This document shows, piece by piece, positions 1 through 9,073 of a DNA stretch of 64,000 nt. The position numbers and the translations under genes are program-made. The stretch is from Alphaproteobacteria bacterium (GTDB lineage Bacteria; Pseudomonadota; Alphaproteobacteria; UBA6615), in NCBI GenBank assembly GCA_011087645.1, contig JAALLF010000002.1, positions 338,467 to 402,466 of the forward strand, read 5' to 3'. Under the pieces are notes generated by a model. That model did not search any database. It saw nothing but the letters and a program-made list of their open reading frames with translations, and had not been told where the DNA came from. How positions within the stretch are numbered: the stretch's first letter is position 1; each line of letters opens with the position of its first letter.

Positions 1-1
1 T

Positions 2-400
2 TCGAACGCCGATCGGGCCCGTTTGGCTAAACTTGTCGAATCGGCCGGTCGTTTCAATCGGGATATGAGTGATCCGGCAAGGCGAGCGACATTGTATCGT
101 CTGGGCGCCGATCTGTGGCGCGACCGGGTGTTGATCGATTGGGCTGAGGAAATCGCTCTCGGTACGCCGCAGAACCGCCACACCACCGACGGTTGGCGGG
201 AGCTTTATGAATTACCCGAGGAATGGACAGCGCCCGTATTTCCCGTGCAGGGAAACGACGTCTTGGCGCTCGGCGTGCCGGCGGGACCGGCGGTTGGCCG
301 TTACCTCGCGCAAATCGAGGCGTGGTGGATAGACGGTGGATTCGTCGCCAACCGTGCGGCTTGCCTCGACCGATTATCGGAAGTGATCGGCAAAGATTAG
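2..400 (+). CDS. cca: CCA tRNA nucleotidyltransferase, C-terminal part (cut by the left edge)
   Basis: The reading frame is open to the left edge, so only about the last 132 residues are present. They match the helical tail of alphaproteobacterial CCA-adding enzymes/poly(A) polymerases, which complete the 3' CCA of tRNAs. The telling parts are the stretch LVESAGRFNRDMSDPARRA, the segment DVLALGVPAGPAVGRYL and the closing EAWWIDGGF. The catalytic nucleotidyltransferase head lies outside the window. A TTG at 23 is in frame but is not a real start because coding continues upstream of it. The assignment rests on the tail alone. Confidence 0.75.
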   Translation, partial: SNADRARLAKLVESAGRFNRDMSDPARRATLYRLGADLWRDRVLIDWAEEIALGTPQNRHTTDGWRELYELPEEWTAPVFPVQGNDVLALGVPAGPAVGRYLAQIEAWWIDGGFVANRAACLDRLSEVIGKD

Positions 401-414
401 CGCGTGGCGATTCG

Positions 415-996
415 CTACTTGGTGCGAACCAGCGTGCCTTCCAATCGTAGTTCGACCTTCTCGTCTTGCATGCGCAGGAACGAAATATCCATACCCTTTT
501 CGGTCAAAGTGCGCCGATAGACCTGAAGTTCCGAGCCGCCGTTGGCGCTGATCGCCATCGAGTAGACGGTCATCGCGCCATCTTCGATGGTGGCCCAGCG
601 CATGGGCTCACCGCGCAACGGGTTGGGCAGTTCGGCCTTTTGAAACAGGCCGCCCTTCGGCGCCAGAATGAACACGTCGTCTTTGTCTTCCAGCGGAATG
701 AAGTTTTCCTCCACCTCCCGGCGTTTTACGTCGTCGCCGACGCGTTCACCGTCGGCGCCGCGCACCACGGTGATCCATTTGACCGTGAATCCGCCTTCCT
801 TGAAGGGCGCCACGGTGACATCGAGATCGCGTTTTTCGGTGACGTTTTCGTTGATGCGTTCGGCGGTGCCGCTGCCGACATAGGAGCCGTAGAACTTGTC
901 CTGTCCGTCGGCTGCCATTACCGCGCTGGTGGCGAAAGTGAGCGAAGCGGCAGTGAAAATCACCAACAGAAGCGAGTTAAGGGAGCGCATAGACAT
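415..996 (-). CDS. Exported protein of unknown function, tandem paralogue A
   Basis: A 193-residue protein with a clear signal peptide (hydrophobic run about residues 8-22, likely cleavage after AVMA). The mature part is predicted periplasmic and beta-rich. It shares a colinear pattern with its downstream neighbour: FYG.Y.GSG.AE near residue 36, then RDLDV, then a G-F-x-V-x-W-x-x-V-x-RG block. The two are therefore a tandem duplication. I do not recognise the family. The motif looks like a small ligand-binding or barrel-type domain, but that is only an impression. Confidence 0.7.
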   Translation of the reverse strand: MSMRSLNSLLLVIFTAASLTFATSAVMAADGQDKFYGSYVGSGTAERINENVTEKRDLDVTVAPFKEGGFTVKWITVVRGADGERVGDDVKRREVEENFIPLEDKDDVFILAPKGGLFQKAELPNPLRGEPMRWATIEDGAMTVYSMAISANGGSELQVYRRTLTEKGMDISFLRMQDEKVELRLEGTLVRTK

Positions 997-1041
997 GGCT
1001 AAAATTCCTATTTGTAGGCGTCACGCGAAAGCCGTGCGCCG

Positions 1042-1602
1042 TCAGTCACCGACTTTCACCAACCGCGCTTCGACCTGGCGCAGAGGTTCGCCGTCAGCAG
1101 TATTGACGAAGTTCAGGGTCATGCCGGTGCCGCTGAGGGTTCGATTATAGGTCTGTACCGTATAGCTGCCATTATCGCTCACCCGCATGACGTTCACCGT
1201 CAGGGTTTGGTCGAGGACGCGAGCCCAGATCAGGCCGCCCTTCATGGCGTCGGTCGCTGACTTGGAGGTGAAAACGTTGGGCCGCTCGCTGGGCGAAAAG
1301 GCCACCCGGGCACTGCGTTTGCGCACGTCGGGATTATTGGGGTCGCCACCGCCGCGAATCACACTCGTCCATTCCACATAGAACCCGTTGGCCTCCGGTC
1401 CGATGCGCACATCGAGATCGCGCACCGTCACGCCAAAGTACAAACTGTCTTCGTTCTCGGCGATGCCGGAGCCTTGGTAATGGCCGTAGAAAGCATCGAC
1501 GGGCAAATTCTGAGCCTGCGCCGTAAGGGGAGTGGCCAACACCCATATAACGAACCCCGCAATAACCGCGCGGGCCGCCGCGTGTGTCAATTTTCGAAGC
1601 AT
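1042..1602 (-). CDS. Exported protein of unknown function, tandem paralogue B
   Basis: A 186-residue protein with a signal peptide ending around AQA (residues 28-30). The mature protein begins with FYGHYQGSGIAE and continues with RDLDVRIGPEANGFYVEWTS, matching the order of motifs in the gene 46 bp downstream. It lies upstream of paralogue A on the same strand, so the two are probably co-transcribed. No cysteine in the mature region, no enzyme motif and no membrane segment apart from the signal is visible. Function unknown. Confidence 0.7.
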   Translation of the reverse strand: MLRKLTHAAARAVIAGFVIWVLATPLTAQAQNLPVDAFYGHYQGSGIAENEDSLYFGVTVRDLDVRIGPEANGFYVEWTSVIRGGGDPNNPDVRKRSARVAFSPSERPNVFTSKSATDAMKGGLIWARVLDQTLTVNVMRVSDNGSYTVQTYNRTLSGTGMTLNFVNTADGEPLRQVEARLVKVGD

Positions 1603-1735
1603 GAAACCACCCTCTCAATCCCTGCAAACAACTGGTGCGCGCTAGTGTAGCGGGCACGAGACAACTTCGCCATATGGTGCACTAATTGTGAACGGCAACA
1701 TTCTAACCGTTGGTAAAGGTCGGTTAGGGCGTTGG

Positions 1736-2620
1736 TCACGTCCAAGTGGCGTGGGGCGGTAGGGACATCAGAATCGCGTCTACATTGCCGCCGGTCTTCA
1801 GACCGAATTGTGTGCCCCGGTCGTACAGCAGATTAAACTCAACATAGCGGCCCCGGCGCTCCAGCTGGTGGGCGCGCTGCGCCTCGGTCCAGGGTTCGTC
1901 CCGGTGGCGTCGAACAAGTTGCGGATAGACCTTAAGAAACGCCTTGCCCACCGCTTGGGTGAAGTCGAAGTCGGCCTGCCAGTCACCGGTGTCCAGATTG
2001 TCATAGAAGATGCCGCCCACGCCGCGCGCCTCATTGCGGTGGGGCAGATAGAAATATTCATCGCACCATTTCTTGAATCGGGCGTAGTAATCGTCGCCAT
2101 GGGCGTCGCAGGCGCGTTCTAACGCGCCATGGAATGAGGCGGTGTCGCCGTCGTCGGGATACATCGGGGTGAGGTCTGCGCCGCCACCGAACCAGCCCTG
2201 GCTGGTGACAATGTGGCGTGTATTCATGTGAACCGCGGGGACGAGCGGCGATTGTGGGTGGGCGACCAGGGAAATGCCGGAGGCCCAAAACCGGCCATCG
2301 GCGCCGGCGCCGGCGATTTGCTGTCGAAAGGCTTCGGAAAAGGTCCCCATGACGGTCGAGACATTAACCCCGACCTTTTCGAAGACCCGGCCGTGCATGA
2401 TTGACATCACACCGCCGCCGCCATCTGTCCCATCGTCCTCATCGGGCCGCCGCCACGGGGTTCGCGCGAACCGCCCGGCGGGACGGTCGGTGAAGGTGCC
2501 GGTAAGCTCGTCTTCGATGGCCTCGAAGGCGGCGCAGATTTGGTTGCGCAGGGATTCGAACCACGCCTTCGCGAGGTCCTTTTGTTGCTCGACGGTATCT
2601 TGGTCGACGGATGGCGGCAT
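1736..2620 (-). CDS. hemF: Oxygen-dependent coproporphyrinogen III oxidase
   Basis: Catalyses the oxidative decarboxylation of coproporphyrinogen III to protoporphyrinogen IX in haem synthesis, using O2. The 294 residues show the family landmarks: HMNTRH (131-136), [10 protein letters not shown] (143-152), [13 protein letters not shown] (195-207) and a C-terminal [12 protein letters not shown]. Length is normal for HemF. The start codon follows the trmL stop directly (TAA then ATG, no gap), so the two are one transcription unit. Haem demand of the neighbouring bc1 operon gives a sensible context, and use of the O2-dependent enzyme indicates aerobic growth. Confidence 0.97.
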   Translation of the reverse strand: MPPSVDQDTVEQQKDLAKAWFESLRNQICAAFEAIEDELTGTFTDRPAGRFARTPWRRPDEDDGTDGGGGVMSIMHGRVFEKVGVNVSTVMGTFSEAFRQQIAGAGADGRFWASGISLVAHPQSPLVPAVHMNTRHIVTSQGWFGGGADLTPMYPDDGDTASFHGALERACDAHGDDYYARFKKWCDEYFYLPHRNEARGVGGIFYDNLDTGDWQADFDFTQAVGKAFLKVYPQLVRRHRDEPWTEAQRAHQLERRGRYVEFNLLYDRGTQFGLKTGGNVDAILMSLPPHATWT

Positions 2621-3082
2621 TTAAACGGGGCCCGGCAGTTGTTCGGTTTGGCGCAATGCTTCCCCCAATACCATAGCTGCCGCGACGGCGACATTGAGCG
2701 AGCGCATTTCTGGCACCATCGGTATGCGCACGGCCTCGTCGACAAATTGGCGGACGTCATCGGGAACTCCGTCGGACTCGCGGCCGACCATCAGCGTGTC
2801 GTCGGCGCTAAAGTTGAAATCGACGTAATCGATGGTTGCGCGCGTGGTCAGCAGGATTAAGCGTCCGTGGGGTTCGGGGCGATCGATATAGGACTGCCAG
2901 GAGTTGTGCCGAACAAGGTCGGTGTGATTGAGATAGTCCATGCCGGCACGCCGCAGATGTTTGTCGGTCATGACAAACCCGGCCGGCTCTATGAAATCGA
3001 CGGCGATGCCGAGGCAGGCGGCAAGGCGCAACATGGTGCCGGTGTTTTGCGGAATGTCGGGTTGGTACAAAGCTAGTCGCAT
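2621..3082 (-). CDS. trmL: tRNA (cytidine(34)-2'-O)-methyltransferase
   Basis: A 153-residue SPOUT-class methyltransferase that 2'-O-methylates the wobble base of leucine tRNAs. The N-terminus has PDIPQNTGTMLRLAA (8-22), and the C-terminal trefoil-knot signature is MVGRESDGVP (98-107) followed by SLNVAVAAAMVLGEALRQ (128-145), which builds the SAM site. Length is that of a minimal TrmL. It is the first gene of a unit with hemF and is transcribed away from petA, with which it shares a 286-bp divergent control region. Confidence 0.94.
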   Translation of the reverse strand: MRLALYQPDIPQNTGTMLRLAACLGIAVDFIEPAGFVMTDKHLRRAGMDYLNHTDLVRHNSWQSYIDRPEPHGRLILLTTRATIDYVDFNFSADDTLMVGRESDGVPDDVRQFVDEAVRIPMVPEMRSLNVAVAAAMVLGEALRQTEQLPGPV

Positions 3083-3144
3083 TCGGGTTTGTAACCGTCG
3101 GTTTGTCTAGCGCCAAATCGGCAATTGTCAGGCATCGCGCGGAC

Positions 3145-3174
3145 TTGGCAAATCAGCGGCAATTCGACTATATG
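3145..3174 (+). promoter_or_regulatory. Possible sigma70-type promoter for petABC
   Basis: TTGGCA at 3145-3150 and TATATG at 3169-3174 are separated by 18 bp, in the trmL-petA divergent region. This would give a leader of about 190 nt for petA. It is a motif match only. Confidence 0.3.
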
Positions 3175-3368
3175 CGGTGTATCCGTGTGGTTGGCGTACT
3201 AATTATGGATGTTGCGCCGATCCGGTGAATTCTTGCGCCGAGTGGGGGAGGCCCTCGTTGCGGCACGGTGTCACATTGCGTTTGCGCCCTCGAAACGCAT
3301 ATGCAGCGGTGTGAATGGGGGAAGCAGCAGTGCACTGCGCTGCACGCTGCGCGAAAGGGAGTTTCCCG

Positions 3369-3914
3369 ATGACTGATCATGCAAGTGGACCGGACGAACA
3401 GCCGGAAAGCCGCAGAGATTTCTTATATCTTACCGCCGGCTTGTTTACCGGCGCGGGCGCGGCCCTGGCGTTGTGGCCGTTCATCCATTCGATGAACCCC
3501 TCCGCCGATGTGTTGGCGCTGTCGACCACGGAAGTCGACATCTCGCCGGTCGAAGTGGGTCAATCGATCACCGTAATCTGGCAGAAAAAACCGGTATTTA
3601 TCCGGCGTCGCACGGCTGAGGAAATCGAAGTCGCCGAACAGGAACCGCTTGCCGATTTGCCCGACCCCGAAAGTGACGCGGATCGCGTGATCAAACCGGA
3701 ATGGCTGGTCGTGGTCGGTGTATGTACTCATTTGGGCTGCATACCGCTGGGCCAGAAGCCAAGCGAGGTGCGCGGTGAATGGGATGGCTGGTTCTGCCCG
3801 TGTCATGGGTCCCACTACGACACCTCGGGACGCATTCGCAAAGGCCCGGCGCCGACTAATTTGCCGGTGCCGAAGTATGAATTCGTCGACGATACAACCC
3901 TTCTAATCGGCTGA
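3369..3914 (+). CDS. petA: Ubiquinol-cytochrome c reductase Rieske iron-sulfur subunit
   Basis: The 2Fe-2S subunit of the bc1 complex, which takes the first electron from ubiquinol. The start at 3369 follows an AAGGGA ribosome site; an upstream in-frame start adds 18 residues with no good site. The N-terminus carries a Tat-like SRRDF (14-18) followed by an uncleaved membrane anchor (about 19-40). The cluster-binding boxes are CTHLGC (119-124) and CPCHGSH (143-149), giving ligands C119, H121, C143 and H146, with C124 and C145 as the conserved disulfide. It is followed by petB after 13 bp. Confidence 0.97.
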   Translation: MTDHASGPDEQPESRRDFLYLTAGLFTGAGAALALWPFIHSMNPSADVLALSTTEVDISPVEVGQSITVIWQKKPVFIRRRTAEEIEVAEQEPLADLPDPESDADRVIKPEWLVVVGVCTHLGCIPLGQKPSEVRGEWDGWFCPCHGSHYDTSGRIRKGPAPTNLPVPKYEFVDDTTLLIG

Positions 3915-3927
3915 GGCAGAGCGACAG

Positions 3928-5247
3928 ATGAGCGCACATACGCAACCTAGCGGATCTTCTGGCAACGGCCTGGTCAAATGGATCGATAGCCGCCTGCCGG
4001 TCTTCACCTATCTGCAAAAGGAATATGGCGAGTTTCCGGCGCCGCGGAACTTTAACTACTGGTGGAACTTCGGCGCGATTTTGACGTTCATGCTCGTGCT
4101 GATGATCTTCACGGGCATTTTCCTCGCCATGCAGTACACCCCGCATGTGGATTTGGCCTTTGATTCGGTCGAGCGGATCATGCGCGATGTTAATTACGGC
4201 TGGCTGCTGCGTTATATGCATGCAAACGGCGCCACCTTCTTCTTTATCGCGGTCTATATCCATATTTTCCGCGGTCTGTACTACGGTTCGTATAAAAATC
4301 CGCGCGAACTGTTGTGGATCTTCGGTGTCGTGATTCTGGTTCTGATGATGGCGACGGCTTTCATGGGCTATGTGCTGCCTTGGGGTCAATTGAGCCTCTG
4401 GGGCGCCACGGTCATCACCAACCTGTTTTCGGCCATACCGCTGGTTGGCGATGCGGTCGTGACCTGGTTGTGGGGTGGCTTTGTGGTCGATAACCCGACC
4501 CTCAACCGGTTCTTCTCGTTACATTTCCTGCTGCCATTTGTAATTTTCGGCGTCGTGGTTCTGCATGTGATCGCGTTGCATGTCACGGGGTCCAACAATC
4601 CGTTGGGCATCGACCCGAAGGGGCCGCAGGACACAATTCCTTTCCACCCCTATTACACGGCCAAAGACAGTTTCGGCTTAGCCATATGGGTGACACTATT
4701 CGCCGCTGTGGTGTTTTTCGCGCCTAACTTCTTTGGCGAGCCGGAGAACTATCTCAAGGCCAATCCGCTCGTGACGCCAGCAGAGATTGTGCCCGAATGG
4801 TACTTCCTGCCGTTTTTCGCGATCCTTCGCTCTGTCGATTTCAACGTCTGGTTCATTGACGCCAAGCTGGGCGGTGTGATCGCGATGTTTGGCTCGATCC
4901 TCTTGTTGTTCGTCGTGCCTTGGCTTGATCGGTCGAAAGTGCGCAGCGCTAGGTTCCGTCCGATCTACAAATGGTTTTTCTGGATCCTTATCCTCGATTG
5001 TTTCCTGTTGGGATTTGTTGGCGCCCACTCGCCGGCCGACCAGGTTTTCGACGGCGTCGAAGGGCTGCTATTTATCGACCTCGGTCATGTGGGTACGGCT
5101 TGGTACTTCATCCACTTTCTTGTGCTGTTGCCGGTATTGGGGATGGTTGAAAAACCCAAACCGTTGCCGACGAGTATTGCAGAACCGGTTCTTGGAGGCG
5201 GCCAGGCCGCCACCGGGGCCGCGGCTAAGCCGATGGAGAAGGCATGA
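3928..5247 (+). CDS. petB: Cytochrome b subunit of the bc1 complex
   Basis: A 439-residue membrane protein with eight predicted helices, holding both b haems and the Qo and Qi quinone sites. Visible landmarks are the paired haem-ligand histidines ([12 protein letters not shown] and [13 protein letters not shown] in helix [12 protein letters not shown] and [14 protein letters not shown] in helix D) and the Qo-site motif [14 protein letters not shown]. The last about 30 residues are Gly/Ala-rich and extend past helix H, as in other alphaproteobacteria. It overlaps petC by 4 bp (ATGA), so translation is coupled. Confidence 0.98.
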   Translation: MSAHTQPSGSSGNGLVKWIDSRLPVFTYLQKEYGEFPAPRNFNYWWNFGAILTFMLVLMIFTGIFLAMQYTPHVDLAFDSVERIMRDVNYGWLLRYMHANGATFFFIAVYIHIFRGLYYGSYKNPRELLWIFGVVILVLMMATAFMGYVLPWGQLSLWGATVITNLFSAIPLVGDAVVTWLWGGFVVDNPTLNRFFSLHFLLPFVIFGVVVLHVIALHVTGSNNPLGIDPKGPQDTIPFHPYYTAKDSFGLAIWVTLFAAVVFFAPNFFGEPENYLKANPLVTPAEIVPEWYFLPFFAILRSVDFNVWFIDAKLGGVIAMFGSILLLFVVPWLDRSKVRSARFRPIYKWFFWILILDCFLLGFVGAHSPADQVFDGVEGLLFIDLGHVGTAWYFIHFLVLLPVLGMVEKPKPLPTSIAEPVLGGGQAATGAAAKPMEKA

Positions 5248-6035
5248 TGGATATCGGCAATAAGATTACTCGGGTTACGGCCACGGCCATTGTTGCCGGA
5301 TTGACGCTCATAGCGGGGACAGCCGGTGCGATCGCAGCCGGCGATGCCGAAAGTCCGGAATCCCAGAATTGGGCGTTCAACGGTGTTTTCGGCAAGTTCG
5401 ATAAAGCTTCAATCCAGCGCGGATTGCAGGTTTACATTGAGAATTGTTCGGCCTGCCATTCTCTTGAACAGTTGGCGTATCGCAACCTTTTCGATCTTGG
5501 ATTCAACATCGACGAAGTCAAAGAAATTGCGGCGCAATACGAAGTGACTGACGGACCGGACGAATTTGGCGACATGTTCGAACGGCCCGCTATCCCGTCA
5601 GATCGGTTTGTCCTGCCATTTCCCAACGAGAACGCGGCTCGGGCATCCAACAATGGCGCATTTCCACCTGATTTTTCGGTGTTGGCCAAGGCCCACCCGT
5701 CTGGGCCGGACTTCATCTATGCGATCCTGACCGGCTTTAAGGACGAACCTCCTGAGGGTGTCGAGCTGGCCGAGGGAATGAATTACAATCCGTTCTTTGC
5801 CGGTGGCCAAATCGCCATGGCGCCGCCACTGTTCGAGGATGGCATTGAATATACCGACGGCACCGCGGCGACCGTCCAACAACAGGCGTGGGACGTCACC
5901 AACTTCCTGCAATGGGCCGCAGAGCCGGAGATGGAGGATCGCAAGCGGATCGGCTGGAAGGTGGTTCTGTTTCTCCTGGTCTTGAGCGGGCTACTCTATG
6001 CCGCCAAACGGCAAACTTGGGCAAGGTTGCACTAG
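5244..6035 (+). CDS. petC: Cytochrome c1 subunit of the bc1 complex
   Basis: A 263-residue c-type cytochrome that passes electrons from the Rieske protein to soluble cytochrome c. It has an N-terminal signal (hydrophobic 12-32), the haem-attachment site CSACH (C68, C71, H72), a probable axial methionine at M192 in AMAPPLF, and a C-terminal membrane anchor (about 240-256) ending in a basic tail. An ATG pair leaves the start ambiguous by one codon; the first overlaps the end of petB. It is the last gene of petABC and is followed by a strong terminator. Confidence 0.97.
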   Translation: MMDIGNKITRVTATAIVAGLTLIAGTAGAIAAGDAESPESQNWAFNGVFGKFDKASIQRGLQVYIENCSACHSLEQLAYRNLFDLGFNIDEVKEIAAQYEVTDGPDEFGDMFERPAIPSDRFVLPFPNENAARASNNGAFPPDFSVLAKAHPSGPDFIYAILTGFKDEPPEGVELAEGMNYNPFFAGGQIAMAPPLFEDGIEYTDGTAATVQQQAWDVTNFLQWAAEPEMEDRKRIGWKVVLFLLVLSGLLYAAKRQTWARLH

Positions 6036-6054
6036 GCGCGAAAAACAAGAGTTG

Positions 6055-6095
6055 AAAAAAAGGCCGTCGGCGCTAGCGCTGGCGGCCTTTTTTGT
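6055..6095 (+). terminator. Intrinsic terminator after petABC
   Basis: Inverted repeat with arms AAAAAAGGCCG and CGGCCTTTTTT around a GC-rich centre (itself partly self-complementary, GGCGCTAGCGCT), followed by a T-rich tract. It starts 20 bp after the petC stop. Confidence 0.9.
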
Positions 6096-6160
6096 TTTTG
6101 GGAGGTGACGGCGCGCGCGACTGGTGGTAGCCAACAGGGAACTAAAACAGGGGAGAGATC

Positions 6161-7045
6161 ATGGCTCGCGAAACGATCGTCACTTGCGCCGTCACCGGCG
6201 GCCACATGAATTTTCACAAACATCCCAATTTCCCAATCACGCCCAAGCAGATCGCCGAAGCCTGTCTGGAAGCGCGCGCCGCCGGCGCGGCGGTGGCCCA
6301 TATTCATGTTCGAGATCCGGAGACCGGCGCGCGTTCGGCCGACCCGGCGCATTTTCGCGAGGTGGTTGAGCGCATTCGCGATTCCGGCAGCGACATTCTG
6401 ATCAACTTGACGACCGGCGAGGGTGGACGGTTCGTACCTAGCGACGACGATCCGCGGGTTGCCGGCGAGGGAACCACGCTAAATCCACCCGAGGTGCGGG
6501 TACGCCATGTGCTCGAATTGCGGCCCGATATCTGCACCCTCGATATGGGGACGATGAATTTCGGCGAGCATGTGTTCATGAACACCCCGGGGCATTTGCG
6601 CCAAATGGCCGCGTTCATTAAGGACGCCGGGGTAAAGCCCGAGCTCGAAGTGTTCGAGGCCGGCCATATCCGCCTGGCCAATGAATTCATCGAACAGGGG
6701 TTGGTGGAATCACCGCCGCTGTTCCAGCTGTGTTTAGGCATTGCCTATGGGGCGCCGGCGACGCCGAAAATGGTGCAGGCGATGCACGATATGCTGCCGG
6801 CGAACGCCAATTGGGCGGCCTTCGGCATCAGCCGTTGGGAATTTCCCATCGTTGCCGAGGTGGTAAATTCCGGCGGCCATGTGCGGGTCGGGCTGGAGGA
6901 TAATCTGTATCTGGGCAAGGGCGAATTCGGCACCAATGGTCAGCTTGTCGACAAAGCGGTGCGGATCATGCGCGAGCTTGATGCGGAACCGGTTGAGCCG
7001 GCGCGCGCGGCTGAGATGCTCGAACTGTTGCCCCGTCAGCAATGA
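6161..7045 (+). CDS. Beta-keto acid cleavage enzyme (BKACE/DUF849 family)
   Basis: A 294-residue TIM-barrel protein of the family that contains 3-keto-5-aminohexanoate cleavage enzyme. These zinc enzymes condense a beta-keto acid with acetyl-CoA, releasing a CoA ester and acetoacetate. The metal motif HIHVRDPETG (H47, H49) and downstream R51-D52 are present, as are INLTTGEGG, LDMGTMNFG and the C-terminal VRVGLEDNLYLGKG. The start follows an AGGGGAGA site. It overlaps the MTA phosphorylase start by 4 bp. The substrate cannot be told from sequence; the resemblance to the carnitine-type branch is only general. Confidence 0.88.
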   Translation: MARETIVTCAVTGGHMNFHKHPNFPITPKQIAEACLEARAAGAAVAHIHVRDPETGARSADPAHFREVVERIRDSGSDILINLTTGEGGRFVPSDDDPRVAGEGTTLNPPEVRVRHVLELRPDICTLDMGTMNFGEHVFMNTPGHLRQMAAFIKDAGVKPELEVFEAGHIRLANEFIEQGLVESPPLFQLCLGIAYGAPATPKMVQAMHDMLPANANWAAFGISRWEFPIVAEVVNSGGHVRVGLEDNLYLGKGEFGTNGQLVDKAVRIMRELDAEPVEPARAAEMLELLPRQQ

Positions 7046-7941
7046 GCGCCGACGCGGAGCCGGGCACGCCGCCGACGCTGGGGATATTGGGCGGCAGCGG
7101 TATCTACGATATCGACGGCCTCAACGATGTACGCTGGCAACGGGTCGAATCGCCCTTTGGCGAGCCCTCCGACGAGTTGATGTTCGGCAACCTCGATGGT
7201 TTGCCGGTGGTGTTTTTGCCGCGCCATGGCAGGGGCCATCGGGTGCCGCCGAGCGAGCTGAACTTTCGCGCCAATATCGATGCCCTGAAGCGCGCCGGCG
7301 TGACCGAGATTATCTCGTTGTCGGCGGTGGGCTCGTTGCGTGAAGACTTGCCGCCGGGCGCGTTCGTTCTGGTCGACCAGTTTATCGACCGCACCTTCGC
7401 ACGAACCAAATCGTTTTTTGAGACCGGGTTGGTCGCCCACGTTTCCATGGCCGATCCGATGTGTGGCCGGTTGGCAGGCCACTTGTCTGGTGCGGCGCAA
7501 GACGTGGGGATCGATTGCCGCGAGGGCGGCACCTACATGGTGATGGAGGGGCCGCAATTTTCCACCAAGGCCGAATCCGAACTCTACCGGTCGTGGGGCT
7601 GTTCGGTGATCGGCATGACCAACATGCCGGAAGCCAAATTGGCGCGCGAGGCCGAGCTTTGCTACGCCACCGTGGCCATGGTCACCGACTATGATTGTTG
7701 GCACCCCGACCATGACGCAGTGACCGTCGATCAGGTAATCAAGATCCTATTGGAAAACGCCGATAAGGCCCGTGCGCTCATTCGCGCCGTGGCGCCACGA
7801 TTGATCGACCGCGATAGGCAATGTTTACGCGGCTGTCACACCGCGCTGGATGCTGCGGTAATTACTGCGCCCGACGCTCGCGATCCGCTGATCGCTGCTC
7901 GGCTCGATGCGGTTGCGGGTCGAATAATCACGCAAAAATAA
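7042..7941 (+). CDS. mtnP: S-methyl-5'-thioadenosine phosphorylase
   Basis: Splits methylthioadenosine, the by-product of polyamine and homoserine-lactone synthesis, into adenine and 5-methylthioribose-1-phosphate. The 299 residues have the family order: LGGSGIYD (16-23), phosphate-site RHGRGH (61-66), EGPQFSTKAES (169-179) and GMTNMPEAKLAREAEL (191-206), followed by the base-contacting Asp region TDYDCW. Length is slightly above the usual 280-290 through a short N-terminal extension. It is translationally coupled to the BKACE gene by an ATGA overlap. No other methionine-salvage gene lies in the window. Confidence 0.93.
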   Translation: MSADAEPGTPPTLGILGGSGIYDIDGLNDVRWQRVESPFGEPSDELMFGNLDGLPVVFLPRHGRGHRVPPSELNFRANIDALKRAGVTEIISLSAVGSLREDLPPGAFVLVDQFIDRTFARTKSFFETGLVAHVSMADPMCGRLAGHLSGAAQDVGIDCREGGTYMVMEGPQFSTKAESELYRSWGCSVIGMTNMPEAKLAREAELCYATVAMVTDYDCWHPDHDAVTVDQVIKILLENADKARALIRAVAPRLIDRDRQCLRGCHTALDAAVITAPDARDPLIAARLDAVAGRIITQK

Positions 7942-8129
7942 AGCCTTAGCGGGTGTTTGCCGCTGTTCGTCGGCCATAATACAATGGGGCCTAGGCCGAA
8001 GTGGCCCGGTTGGGGGGAGAACCGGAATACGCGAAGCTTTATTACGTGCTCGGCGATGGCGCCGACCGCGAACGGATTTTGTTGAATAAGCGGCTCCGAT
8101 CACCAGCAACAGTAGGTATGTTTCAGTAA

Positions 8130-9020
8130 ATGACCGACACCCAAGACGATATAGCGCCGCGCAGCCGGCCGATTGCCGGGATCGATCACGCTCTCGTCGG
8201 TGTTTCCGACCTGTCGGCGGCGCGCGACGCCTATGCGCGCCTGGGCTTCACCGTGACCCCACGCGGGCGCCATATTGGTTGGGGCACGGGCAACCATACG
8301 GTGATGTTCGAAAACGATTATGTGGAGCTGATCGGTATCGTCGATCCCAGCCAGTATATTCACAACCTGGACGAATTTTTGAAAACGGGCGATGGGCTGT
8401 TGAACGTCGTGCTGGCGACAGAAGACGCTGATGCAACATCTCGCTGGCTGCGCGAACACAGCGCGAGTGCGGAAGACGCACGCGGGCTGCAGCGTTTGCT
8501 TGAACTCGATGACGGCGAAGAGCTATTGGATTTTCGCTATGTCGACATACCGCCGGAATTGACCCCCGGGCTGAAGACTTTCGCAAGTCAGCATCTGACA
8601 CCGGAAAAAGTGCGGCGGCCGAGTTGGCTGTCCCATCCCAATGGGGCGCGGCGTATCTCGGAAGTTACCGTGGTGATGGAAGACCTGGACGGTGTCGGCC
8701 AAGCCTATGCCGAGCTGTTCGGTGTTGATGCGGTATCGGGTGACGAGCGCAAGGGCTCGATCACCGTCGATACCGGCAATGACGAGTTGTGGTTTGTCAC
8801 ACCCAAGGCCTTTCCCGAGCGCCACTACGATAAGAAGTTGGATGAAAGCCTGCCGCTGCCGCGCGTCGCGGCATTGACCCTTTCAGTCGCTGATCCGCAG
8901 GTCACCGCACTATATCTGTCCGGTCAACAGGTGGCGTTTGAGCGCGACAGCGGCGGCGCGGTTATCGTGTCGTCAGAAGAGGCGTGCGGCGTGTTTCTGG
9001 TATTTGCCAGCGACGATTAG
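8130..9020 (+). CDS. Glyoxalase-like (VOC) domain protein
   Basis: A 296-residue protein built of two tandem vicinal-oxygen-chelate modules (about 15-130 and 160-290), resembling the glyoxalase-like PF13468 type. The first module begins IAGIDHALVGVSDLSAAR, with the His that normally helps bind metal, and ends in a conserved FENDYVELIGI strand bearing the Glu. The second has ISEVTVVMEDLDG. It is probably a metal-dependent lyase, isomerase or dioxygenase acting on a small molecule, but the substrate is unknown. The 188-bp gap after mtnP shows no terminator. Confidence 0.75.
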   Translation: MTDTQDDIAPRSRPIAGIDHALVGVSDLSAARDAYARLGFTVTPRGRHIGWGTGNHTVMFENDYVELIGIVDPSQYIHNLDEFLKTGDGLLNVVLATEDADATSRWLREHSASAEDARGLQRLLELDDGEELLDFRYVDIPPELTPGLKTFASQHLTPEKVRRPSWLSHPNGARRISEVTVVMEDLDGVGQAYAELFGVDAVSGDERKGSITVDTGNDELWFVTPKAFPERHYDKKLDESLPLPRVAALTLSVADPQVTALYLSGQQVAFERDSGGAVIVSSEEACGVFLVFASDD

Positions 9021-9073
9021 AGCAGCCGTCCGCCGGACAACGGGTCCGGCCGACGGCCCCCTGACGATTATGC

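Noticed and set aside
2551..2563. tRNA T-arm-like GGGATTCGAACCA
   Set aside because: It lies inside hemF coding sequence, with no acceptor or anticodon stem around it.
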